A stretch of DNA of 64,000 bases. Source: Cordylochernes scorpioides. Taxonomy: Eukaryota; Arthropoda; Arachnida; Pseudoscorpiones; Chernetidae. Location of the stretch: assembly GCA_030710605.1 (NCBI GenBank), contig CP092864.1, forward strand, positions 144,729,361 to 144,793,360, written 5' to 3'. The notes under the pieces were generated by a model. The model had not been told where the DNA came from and made no database searches. It worked only from the letters and a program-made list of their open reading frames with translations. A program made the position numbers and the translations under genes. Below, piece by piece: positions 54,239 to 64,000 of this stretch. How positions within the stretch are numbered: position 1 is the stretch's first letter; each line of letters opens with the position of its first letter.

Positions 54239-57200
54239 ACCAGCAACATGGTTATTTCAACCTAATTATAAAGCCCTAAGTATTTTAATATGGTTATAAC
54301 AACCTACTTTGTAGTACAGTAGAACCTCCCTGTAAAGGACAACACCTAAATGCAGAGCCAAACTGTCCTTTAGGTAGAGGTGTCCTCTTACCGGAGAGTT
54401 GCTAAATTGTAAAAATGGTAATTTTGCAAATGAAAACTGTCCTTATAGAGAAGTGTCTGCTAAAGGGAGGTTCTACTGTATGACCAAATCCAAATAAATA
54501 GATATTGTGTCATGTTTGGGTAACAAAACACTGTTACCCAAAGGTCACACACTATTTATTTATTTGCATTTGGTCTTATTATCTTGTGTTTCTAATCTAT
54601 AATCCATATTGTGCCTTAACAACCTAATTCTGAAGTTCCAAAGTTTGAGTCCCAATTATTTTAACCGTTATTATAACAACAACATGGGTAAAACAACCTA
54701 ATTCTAAAGTCCCAAGTATTTTAACCATGGCCATAATAGAAACATGGGTATAAAAACCTAATTCTAAAGTCCCAAGTATTGACTTCCAATTATTTTAACC
54801 GTTATTATAACAACAACATGAGTAAAACAAACTAATTCTAAAGTCCCAAGTATTTTAACCATGGCCATAATAGAAACATGGGTATAAAAACCTAATTTTA
54901 AAGTCCCAAGTATTGACTTCCAATTATGTTAACCTTTATTATAACAACAACATGGGTAAAACAACCTAATTCTAAAGTCCCAAGTATTTTAACCATGGCC
55001 ATAATAGAAACATGGGTATAAAAACCTAATTTTAAAGTCCCAAGTATTGACTTCCAATTATGTTAACCGTTATTATAACAACAACATGGGTAAAACAACC
55101 TAATTCTAAAGTCCCAAGTATTTTAACCATGGCCATAATAGAAACATGGGTATAAAAACCTAATTTTAAAGTCCCAAGTATTGACTTCCAATTATGTTAA
55201 CCGTTATTATAACAACAACATGGGTAAAAAAACCTAATTCTAAAGTCCCAAGTATTTTAACCATGGCCATAATAGAAACATGGGTATAAAAACCTAATTT
55301 TAAAGTCCCAAGTATTGACTTCCAATTATGTTAACCGTTATTATAACAACAACATGGGTAAAACAACCTAATTCTAAAGTCTCAAGTATTTTAACCATGG
55401 CCATAATAGAAACATGGGTATAAAAACCTAATTCTAAAGTCCCAAGTTTTGACTTCTAATTATTTTAACTTGGTTATAACAACAACATGGGTAAAACAAC
55501 CTAATTCTAAAGTCTCAAGTATTTTAACCATGGCCATAATAGAAACATGGGTATAAAAACCTAATTCTAAAGTCCCAAGTTTTGACTTCTAATTATTTTA
55601 ACTTGGTTATAACAACAACATGGGTAAAACAACCTAATTCTAAAGTCTCAAGTATTTTAACCATGGCCATAATAGAAACATGGGTATAAAAACCTAATTC
55701 TAAAGTCCCAAGTTTTGACTTCTAATTATTTTAACTTGGTTATAACAACAACATGGGTAAAACAACCTAATTCTAAAGTCTCAAGTATTTTAACCATGGC
55801 CATAATAGAAACATGGGTATAAAAACCTAATTCTAAAGTCCCAAGTTTTGACTTCTAATTATTTTAACTTGGTTATAACAACAACATGGGTAAAACAACC
55901 TAATTCTAAAGTCTCAAGTATTTTAACCATGGCCATAATAGAAACATGGGTATAAAAACCTAATTCTAAAGTCCCAAGTTTTGACTTCCAATTATTTTAA
56001 CTTGGTTATAACAACAACATGGGTAAAACAACCTAATTCTAAAGTCTCAAGTATTTTAACCATGGCCATAATAGAAACATGGGTATAAAAACCTAATTCT
56101 AAAGTCCCAAGTTTTGACTTCCAATTATTTTAACTTGGTTATAACAACAACATGGGTAAAACAACCTAATTCTAAAGTCCCAAGTATTTTAACCATGGCC
56201 ATAATAGAAACATGGGTATAAAAACCTAATTCTAAAGTCCCAAGTTTTGACTTCTAATTATTTTAACTTGGTTATAACAACAACATGGGTAAAACAACCT
56301 AATTCTAAAGTCCCAAGTATTTTAACCATGGCCATAATAGAAACATGGGTATAAAAACCTAATTTTAAAGTCCCAAGTATTGACTTCCAATTATGTTAAC
56401 CGTTATTATAACAACAACATGGGTAAAACAACCTAATTCTAAAGTCCCAAGTATTTTAACCATGGCCATAATAGAAACATGGGTATAAAAACCTAATTCT
56501 AAAGTCCCAAGTTTTGACTTCTAATTATTTTAACTTGGTTATAACAACAACATGAGTAAAACAACCTAATTCTAAAGTCCCAAGTATTTTAACCATGGCC
56601 ATAATAGAAACATGGGTATAAAAACCTAATTCTAAAGTCCCAAGTTTTGACTTCTAATTATTTTAACTTGGTTATAACAACAACATGAGTAAAACAACCT
56701 AATTCTAAAGTCCCAAGTATTTTAACCATGGCCATAATAGAAACATGGGTATAAAAACCTAATTCTAAAGTCCCAAGTTTTGACTTCTAATTATTTTAAC
56801 TTGGTTATAACAACAACATGGGTAAAACAACCTAATTCTAAAGTCCCAAGTATTTTAACCATGGCCATAATAGAAACATGGGTATAAAAACCTAATTCTA
56901 AAGTCCCAAGTTTTGACTTCTAATTATTTTAACTTGGTTATAACAACAACATGGGTAAAACAACCTAATTCTAAAGTCCCAAGTATTTTAACCATGGCCA
57001 TAATAGAAACATGGGTATAAAAACCTAATTCTAAAGTCCCAAGTTTTGACTTCTAATTATTTTAACTTGGTTATAACAACAACATGGGTAAAACTACCTA
57101 ATTCTAAAGTCCCAAGTTTTGACTTCTAATTATTTTAACTTGGTTATAACAACAACATGGGTAAAACAACCTAATTCTAAAGTCCCAAGTTTTGACTTCT

Positions 57201-58692
57201 AATTATTTTAACTTGGTTATAACAACAACATGGGTAAAACAACCTAATTCTAAAGTCCCAAGTTTTGACTTCTAATTATTTTAACTTGGTTATAACAACA
57301 ACATGGGTAAAACAACCTAATTCTAAAGTCCCAAGTTTTGACTTCTAATTATTTTAACTTGGTTATAACAACAACATGGGTAAAACAACCTAATTCTAAA
57401 GTCCCAAGTTTTGACTTCTAATTATTTTAACTTGGTTATAACAACAACATGGGTAAAACAACCTAATTCTAAAGTCCCAAGTTTTGACTTCCAATTATTT
57501 TAACTTGGTTATAACAACAACATGGGTAAAACAACCTAATTCTAAAGTCCCAAGTTTTGACTTCCAATTATTTTAACTTGGTTATAACAACAACATGGGT
57601 AAAACAACCTAATTCTAAAGTCCCAAGTTTTGACTTCCAATTATTTTAACTTGGTTATAACAACAACATGGGTAAAACAACCTAATTCTAAAGTCCCAAG
57701 TTTTGACTTCCAATTATTTTAACTTGGTTATAACAACAACATGGGTAAAACAACCTAATTCTAAAGTCCCAAGTTTTGACTTCCAATTATTTTAACTTGG
57801 TTATAACAACAACATGGGTAAAACAACCTAATTCTAAAGTCCCAAGTTTTGACTTCCAATTATTTTAACTTGGTTATAACAACAACATGGGTAAAACAAC
57901 CTAATTCTAAAGTCCCAAGTTTTGACTTCCAATTATTTTAACTTGGTTATAACAACAACATGGGTAAAACAACCTAATTCTAAAGTCCCAAGTTTTGACT
58001 TCCAATTATTTTAACTTGGTTATAACAACAACATGGGTAAAACAACCTAATTCTAAAGTCCCAAGTTTTGACTTCCAATTATTTTAACTTGGTTATAACA
58101 ACAACATGGGTAAAACAACCTAATTCTAAAGTCCCAAGTTTTGACTTCCAATTATTTTAACTTGGTTATAACAACAACATGGGTAAAACAACCTAATTCT
58201 AAAGTCCCAAGTTTTGACTTCCAATTATTTTAACTTGGTTATAACAACAACATGGGTAAAACAACCTAATTCTAAAGTCCCAAGTTTTGACTTCCAATTA
58301 TTTTAACTTGGTTATAACAACAACATGGGTAAAACAACCTAATTCTAAAGTCCCAAGTTTTGACTTCTAATTATTTTAACTTGGTTATAACAACAACATG
58401 GGTAAAACAACCTAATTCTAAAGTCCCAAGTTTTGACTTCTAATTATTTTAACTTGGTTATAACAACAACATGGGTAAAACAACCTAATTCTAAAGTCCC
58501 AAGTTTTGACTTCTAATTATTTTAACTTGGTTATAACAACAACATGGGTAAAACAACCTAATTCTAAAGTCCCAAGTTTTGACTTCTAATTATTTTAACT
58601 TGGTTATAACAACAACATGGGTAAAACAACCTAATTCTAAAGTCCCAAGTTTTGACTTCTAATTATTTTAACTTGGTTATAACAACAACATG
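54239..58692. repeat. Large satellite: 133-bp dimer units then 73-bp monomer units
   Basis: Up to about 57085 the period is 133 bp: a 73-bp part (AACAACATGGGTAAAACAAC ... TTGACTTC ... AACTTGGTTAT) alternating with a 60-bp part (TATTTTAACCATGGCCATAA ... ATGGGTATAAAAACC). From about 57090 to 58692 only the 73-bp part continues, about 22 near-identical copies. The first monomer (54239-54312) is separated from the rest by a pogo-like MITE (54315-54480) and a short PM1 (54480-54625). Both boundaries are by inspection. Confidence 0.95.
54315..54625. mobile_element. pogo-like MITE and PM1 inside the satellite edge
   Basis: CAGTAGAACCTCCCTGTAAA to GGAGGTTCTACTGTA, then ACCAAATCCAAATAAATAG with mirrored arm to AATCTATAATCCATATTGTG. 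Confidence 0.8.
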
Positions 58693-58800
58693 GTGGGGGT
58701 AAAAAAATCTGAAAAACTTGGTCCCAAGTGATGATGTTTTTGTTAATTAAACTACAATTTAGTAAGATAAATACAAAGCATGGTAATAACTGTGTTGTAC

Positions 58801-59196
58801 TCTAGAACCTCCCTGTAAAGGACACTTAATTGCAGAGTCAAAATGTCCTTTAGGTAGAGGTGTCCTCTTACCGGAGAGTTCCTTGTAATATATAATATGT
58901 ATATATGGTTTTGACCAAGGACTTGGTTGTTGTTGTGTGATGTAATCAATATATAGCGTGAGATGTTTTTAGTTCTTATGATATAATTCTGTAATAATAT
59001 TATGCAAATATATAACTTTTCAGTAGCATACAATCTCTTTTAATAAAAACTACACTACCTAAGATTATTGAATATTAGGTAGAAGAGTACATAACATTGC
59101 TAAATAGTAAAAATGGTAATCTTGCAAATAAAAACTGTCATTTGTGGAGAGGTGTCTGTTATCTGGGTGTCCACTAAAGGGAGGTTCTACTGTATC
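58801..59196. mobile_element. pogo-like MITE split by a ~210-bp AT-rich insert
   Basis: Left half CTAGAACCTCCCTGTAAAGG to CTTACCGGAGAGTT (58882). Right half GCTAAATAGTAAAAATGGTAA to GGAGGTTCTACTGTA (59196). Confidence 0.75.
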
Positions 59197-59554
59197 AACA
59201 AGAAGTGGTAATAGAATGGTTTTCGTTCATTTCATCATGTGATTCTTATATATTATCCATATTGTCAGGCAGCCATATGTTGATATTTCCAGTATTCCAG
59301 GTGTTCACATTCTATGTTAGCAAAATTAGCTTCGACACTTAAAAATGAACAATAAGAGCACAAGGTAAATGTTGACCCAGCTCTCAATGTCCATGCAAAT
59401 ATTGACAAGCCAGATATGTTAATTGGGGGGTGTCTGCTATTGGAGAACCACATCGTTAATCTCATTAGATTTCAACAGCTTTTTCAATAATGGTCACATA
59501 GTAGTTTACATAACAGTTTCACACACATAAAAGCCTTTAATTAAGACATATACA
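59197..59554. other. No gene seen
   Basis: A 66-residue minus-strand frame (59465-59265) has no motif I recognise. Confidence 0.5.
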
Positions 59555-60250
59555 TAACTCTGCCTTTACCGGTCCCAAGCCCGGATGAAAAAGGAGGAGG
59601 GGGAACAGTAACAAGCTCACTAAAAACCTGGGTTCAGCTGACCTGGCTGATAGTACCTTGTTAGGGCTCCTAATCCAGGGATACAGGATGAGCAGCGTTT
59701 GTACTCCACTGATAGTACCCTGTAAGGGCTCCTAATCCAGGGATACAAGATGAGCAGCGTTTGTACTCCACTGAAAGTACCCTGTAAGGGCTCCTAATCC
59801 AGGGATACAAGATGAGCAGCGTTTGTACTCCACTGATAGAACCCAGTAAGGGATCCTAATCCAGGGATACAGGATGAGCAGCGTTTGTACTCCACTGATA
59901 GTACCCAGTAAGGGATCCTAATCCAGGTATACAGGATGAGCAGCGTTTGTATTCCATTGATAGTACACTGTAAGGGTTCCTAATCCAGGGATACAGGATG
60001 AGCAGCGTTTGTACTCCACTGATAATACTCTGTAAAGGTTCCTAATCCAGGGATACAGGATGAGCAGCGTTTGTACTCCACTGATAGTACCCTGTAAGGG
60101 ATCCTAATCCAGGGATATAGGATGAGCAGCGTTTGTACTCCACTGATAGTACTCTGTAAGGGCTCCTAATCCAGGGATACAGGATGAGCAGCGTTTGTAC
60201 TCCACTGATAGTACTCTGTAAGGGTTCCTAATCCAGGAATACAGGATGGG
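59555..60250 (+). mobile_element. Retroposon family A with an internal 62-bp segment amplified about ten times
   Basis: The normal family A start (AACTCTGCCTTTACCGG) leads to the GATAGTACCTTGTTAGGGCT segment. This segment, through ..GCGTTTGTACTCCACT, then repeats at 62-bp intervals (59711, 59773, 59835, ...) to about 60250. The normal 3' half of family A is missing. Confidence 0.9.
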
Positions 60251-60534
60251 CAGCGTCTGTACTTTAAAGAGGTGTCTTCTATTGAGAGTATTCTCTCAAG
60301 ATGGTTCTAGTGTATGACAAATTTCCACATCAAAAGTCACCATACTAGCTAAGAAGATAACAAGATCTCCAGATAAACCAACTATGCTGAGGTTTAGCTA
60401 GTTGTCTTGGTTCCAACATCACACTAGAATCTCTCAGGGTTAGAAATTAGCACAGCTTTACATTTCCGCATGACATTCAATTTTGTGATAAACAAGAACA
60501 CTATTTGACATCCAAATATATGTATAAATGTCAA
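60251..60534. other. No gene seen
   Basis: Starts with a pogo-like MITE 3' relic (GAGGTGTCTTCTATTGAGAG). The rest is unassigned. Confidence 0.5.
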
Positions 60535-60900
60535 AAAAACTTTGCCGGCTCCAAGCCCAGATGAAAAAGGAGGAGGGGGAGCAGTAACAAGCTTGCTAAA
60601 AAACCTGGATTCAGCTGGCCTGGCTGATAGTACCCTGTAAATACTCCTAATCCAGGGATACAGGATGAGCAGCATCTGTACTCCATGTTAAAAAACGGCT
60701 GCACATGGTGTCTGTTCCTCATGTCAGAGGCGACCATTTCATATTAGAGCTAAGTCGGCTTGCCACTGAGTAGTGTTCCTAGTCTTAATGACAAAGGCAC
60801 ATTCTACTTCACCCAATCATGATGGTTATCAAAATCTCAAGCTATACAGGCTTGGTGCCCCAATATGATTGGGTATTGTGGAAATAAGAAAGATGTTCAA
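60535..60900 (+). mobile_element. Retroposon family A with probable target-site duplication
   Basis: Preceded by ATGTCAAAAA and followed by ATGTTCAAAAA. The element runs from AACTTTGCCGGCTCC to GTGGAAATAAGAAAG. Confidence 0.85.
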
Positions 60901-61019
60901 AAATATAGTTTACACACAAATTCCTTTTTTTTTATTCTCAGCCTGAGAGACAGTAACAGCTTGTTATTTATATTGATGCAGCACAATGAAACCTTGCTAA
61001 AGCAAGATTACTTGGAACC

Positions 61020-61240
61020 TATCCATTGATGAGCTCTACTCCTCCCAGGCAGACACCATCAACAAGCTTTAAAAGCCTGATACCTTAATATGATTGAGTG
61101 GAGATAAGAAAGAAGACATTATTGACTGTATTGACTCATCCATTGATGAGCTCTACTCTTCCCCGGCAGACACCATCAACAAGCTTTAAAAGCTTGATAC
61201 TTCAATATGATTGAGTGGAGATAAGAAAGAAGAAGACTTG
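61020..61240 (+). mobile_element. Two retroposon type-B tails in tandem
   Basis: TCCATTGATGAGCTCTACTC ... GATTGAGTGGAGATAAGAAAG occurs twice. The second begins ACATTATTGACTGTATTGAC directly after the tail of the first. Confidence 0.8.
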
Positions 61241-61390
61241 GAACCTAGATAGCCTCTTGGTATAACCACGGTCAAAATAAAGTGCAACTTAAAACTTGGG
61301 ATTATGGTGTCATAGCCAAGTTAGTGTTATGAATTATAAATATATATATATTTTTAAGTTTTCATAATAAATAAACAAAAACAATGTTAA
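61241..61390. other. Tigger-like debris
   Basis: GGTATAACCACGGTC and CATAGCCAAGTTAGTGTTATG resemble, in reverse, parts of the 54-58 kb satellite unit. Confidence 0.4.
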
Positions 61391-61680
61391 TATATCTTTC
61401 TATTTGGGATATTTGGGATAATTGGGATGATTTGGGATAATAGGGATGATTTAGGATAATTGGGATAATTTGAGATAATAGGGATAATTTGGTATAATAG
61501 GGATGATTTGGGATAATTGGGATAATTTGAGATAATAGGGATAATTTGGGACAATAGGGATGATTTGGGATAATAGGGATAATTTGGGATGATTTAGGAT
61601 AATTTAGGATAATTGGGATGATTAGGGATAATTGGGATGATTGGGATGATTGTTATGATTTGGGATGATCGGGATGAGTA
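61391..61680. repeat. GGGATAATTT-type minisatellite
   Basis: About 25 to 28 imperfect 10-11-bp units of the form TTGGGATAAT/AGGGATGATT. Confidence 0.9.
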
Positions 61681-62460
61681 CAAAAGATGTACTTCATTGA
61701 ACTAAGAGTAGAGGGATGCGGTCATGTTGGATGCAGCATCCATCGGGCACCAGAATACTCACAGCAAAGTGCATGCAAGCAGAGGCAGGCGAGAACACAC
61801 AGCAAACCATTGAGTCAGGGCAAGAGGTCAGAGAAAGTTCCCACAATCACCTCTATCACTGCATTTCACTATATGCACTAGAGTTAGAGGATAGAGAAAC
61901 CAAACCAGGTTAGTACAGGTTAATATCCTATATGATTGAAAATGTGAGATGTATTCAACAAAATGTAAGAAAAAGTTTTACTGCTATAAGTGAGCTACAG
62001 GCCAACACCAGAGATGACCCACCTGACATTCTTTTGATTCAAGAACCATATGTTTAACATAAACTACTAAATTCCATTGGAACGCTTTTATTTAGTAATT
62101 AACTCTTTTTAGTATTGTTTTAACTGAATAATTCTCTAATATCTAGCATATTTTCATTATAAAATATTCCTTAAAACTTTTTTTTTTAATCTGTAAATTG
62201 CTTTTCTCGAATAAACACAATACATTACAATTCGATTTGATTTAACTAAATTTGCATACCAACCCTTTGTACATATATCAATTGTGTTGATATATATATT
62301 TATTTTTTATATTTTCATCTAACAAACTTGCATACTAATTCTGTACATATTTAAATATCTTTATTTCTCTTCTTTAAAAATTTTGTTTATGTTTAAAGTG
62401 CAAGTGTTCCTAGGGGGACATAGCGCTCTAAGTCGAAATAAAGAAATAAAGGTTAGTACT
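61681..62460 (+). mobile_element. Internally deleted LINE copy
   Basis: A possible ORF1 end (to TAG near 61911) is followed by the start of ORF2 (61935-62057). The body of ORF2 is missing. At 62405-62450 GTGTTCCTAGGGGGACATAG and AATAAAGAAATAAA match the 3' UTR of the LINE remnant at 5.8 kb. Confidence 0.6.
61935..62057 (+). pseudogene. LINE ORF2 apurinic/apyrimidinic endonuclease start
   Basis: The frame reads VRCIQQNVRKSFTAISEL and then DPPDILLIQEPYV before a TAA. A short strand with QxNxxKS, a variable helix and a D(I/V)LLIQEPYV strand are the first elements of the endonuclease of R1/Jockey/I-type LINEs, and the Glu of QEPY is the metal-binding residue. The frame ends here, so only about 35 residues of the domain survive. 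Assignment is by motif. Confidence 0.75.
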
Positions 62461-62664
62461 ATCACTAGATAGAACTTCTCATAATGATTTAGGACTTTTT
62501 GACCAGAGTGACTCAACTTCTTCAGCTAAAGAATGTAATATACGATGTGTAAATATGAATAATAACATTTTTATCAACTTACCACCATACTACTGCTGGT
62601 ACCTATTTTTAATGCTATTTTTTTAAAGAGATACATATAATTGAAATCAAATTTACAGGTATTA
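62461..62664. other. No gene seen
   Basis: AT-rich, unassigned. Confidence 0.5.
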
Positions 62665-62985
62665 TACTCACAAGGCAATAAGAACAAATCCAAATAAATA
62701 AATAGTGTGTGACGTTTGGGTAACAGAATTTTTACCATCTTCAGAAAAAAAGTACTGAATGAGAAATTTCACCACAGAATGTTTTAAATAATTACTGTTA
62801 TCAAGTATGTAATAATGTAAAACAATAAATATTTAAAACATGCTGTGGTTAAAATTTCTCATTCAGTACTTTTGTCTGAAGATGGTAACAACGCTGTTAC
62901 CGAAATGTCACACACTATTTATTTGGATTTGGTCTTTTTACCTTGTGTTTATAATCTATAATCTAAATTGTGCCTTATCAGGTCT
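62665..62985. mobile_element. PM1 palindromic MITE, long-loop form
   Basis: CAAGGCAATAAGAACAAATCC arm, loop GAGAAATTTCACCACAGAATG, mirrored arm to TATAATCTAAATTGTGCC. Same loop as 45510-45790. Confidence 0.85.
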
Positions 62986-63104
62986 TATACTGCAATGATA
63001 AAAAGTGAAAAAAGAGATGAATAACAATTTTCATGTATATATTATATATAGGTATATATATTGAGCAAGAATACAGTATATATGTAAAAGATTATATACA
63101 TTTA

Positions 63105-63290
63105 TGGACAAAACTTAAGGAAGTGGAAAGTCTTTGATGTCGCTGGTTATCTTTTTTTTTTTGTGGGAGAAAGAGGCAATTTTGTTCACACTTGGTTATC
63201 ACGTGTCTTCAATAAAGGTCACTGTGTATCAAATATCTTTCAGAGTTATTGTCTGAATCTTGATATATACATGCTGAAAGGTACAACTTC
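63105..63290. repeat. Inverted copy of the repeat at 44745-44935
   Basis: GGACAAAACTTAAGGAAGTGG ... AAAGGTCACTGTGTATCAAA ... ATACATGCTGAAAGG. Confidence 0.75.
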
Positions 63291-63304
63291 CTTTAGTTTT
63301 TAAT

Positions 63305-63525
63305 ACAATAAAATAAGACCTAATCCAAATAATTTAATAGTGTGTGACGTTTCAGCAACAGCATTATCACCATCATCAGACAAAAGAATAAAATAATTCT
63401 AATATTTTGTATGATGATGGTAACAATGCTGTTACCAAAAAGTCACACACTATTGAATTATTTGGATTAGGTCTTATTACCTTGTAGATATAATCTATAA
63501 TACAAATTGTGCTTTATCAATTGTC
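63305..63525. mobile_element. PM1 palindromic MITE
   Basis: AAAATAAGACCTAATCCAAAT arm, short loop, mirrored arm ending TAATACAAATTGTGCTTTATC. Confidence 0.85.
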
Positions 63526-63892
63526 TAAGAAGATTGAAAGAAAAAATTGTTCTTTCTTTGTTACTCTTAAATCTTACTGAAGTGAGTTAAAGAAGAAAGA
63601 TTTGAAGGATGAGTGAATTTGTCCTTTCTATTGATCCTAACAGCCATTTTTGTTTTTCCATCCATTACCATATGGATCATTAATCAATCCATGTGTTGCA
63701 AAGTTGTGTTTTCTCCATCAAATAAACTGATAGTGCTTCAGCTAAAGGTTTCCTTAATAAAGGATTTCTTCAAAGTGATTTTTAAATTGCTCAAACTTTA
63801 AAGTAAAACTTTGGTTGGACTGAAAATGATATATCTCCAATCCATTTACTTAATTTTTGAATCAGCTGTTTAAATCCCAATGATCCAATTTA
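63526..63892. other. No gene seen
   Basis: A 62-residue plus-strand frame (63613-63801) has a hydrophobic start but no recognisable motif. Confidence 0.5.
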
Positions 63893-64000
63893 CAGTAAAA
63901 CCTCCCTAATATGAACCCTGGATATAACGAACCTTCCCTTATAATGAACCTAAGGCGATTCCCAATTCCATTCTATTGAAAATACCATCGTTATAATGAA
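63893..64000. mobile_element. Tigger/pogo-type terminus, cut by the window edge
   Basis: CAGTAAAACCTCCCTAATATG and GGATATAACGAACC are typical of a Tigger end. The body, with or without a transposase gene, lies outside. Confidence 0.7.

Noticed and set aside
28814-60737. Recurring minus-strand peptide YPWIRSPYRVLSAGPAEP in several frames
   Set aside because: It comes from family A retroposon copies. Lengths and flanks differ between copies and no consistent start or stop is kept.
61687-61913. Two overlapping frames as LINE ORF1
   Set aside because: Cys/His residues are present but I could not fit a clean zinc-knuckle pattern, so only the ORF2 start is annotated.

Overview
This is eukaryotic, intron-bearing, AT-rich DNA packed with transposons. 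Bacterial features (operons, Shine-Dalgarno sites, CRISPR) are absent. Three things point to an arthropod, none conclusively: a degenerate interstitial (TTAGG)n-type array at 41.1-41.5 kb, BEL/Pao and Ty3/gypsy retrotransposons of arthropod style, and a Tc1-like transposase remnant. I cannot name the species.

Host gene. The only cellular gene I can support lies on the minus strand. Four phase-0 exons (51983-52292, 45840-45923, 43406-43630, 40730-40846) splice into a proline-rich linker and two successive PDZ domains of the MPDZ/PATJ multi-PDZ scaffold type. Its introns hold most of the repeats between 40 and 53 kb, and two tandem arrays stop within a few tens of bases of splice donors. Further exons must lie outside the recognised parts.

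Left third (1-27 kb). A BEL/Pao gag-pol frame on the minus strand is open for 1458 codons and runs off the left edge. It is followed by a LINE ORF2 C-terminal remnant, then a complete 5.2-kb Ty3/gypsy element (gypsy-1, minus, two 197-bp LTRs differing at two bases) with broken reading frames. Next come a Tc1-like transposase pseudogene split by a hAT-type MITE, a foldback element carrying a retroposon with perfect target-site duplications, and a 3'-truncated Ty3/gypsy element (gypsy-2, plus) whose LTR sits inside a LINE-tail repeat.

Middle (27-54 kb). This is a mosaic of short non-autonomous elements: a palindromic MITE family (called PM1 here, about 13 copies), pogo/Tigger-like MITEs beginning CAGTAGAACCTCC, tRNA-derived SINEs, and a ~330-380-bp retroposon family (family A here) ending GATAAGAAAGAAGAAG. 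Tandem arrays have periods of 131 bp, 30 bp, about 5 bp (TTAGG-like), about 113 bp, 28 bp and 85 bp.

Right end (54-64 kb). A 4.4-kb satellite changes from a 133-bp two-part unit to a homogeneous 73-bp unit. After it come more family A copies, one with an internal 62-bp segment amplified about ten times, a 10-bp minisatellite, a LINE ORF2 endonuclease start, and a Tigger-type terminus at the right edge.

I found no convincing new protein-coding system. The notable material is structural: nested insertions, higher-order satellites, retroposons of different body sharing one 3' tail, and MITE hairpins.
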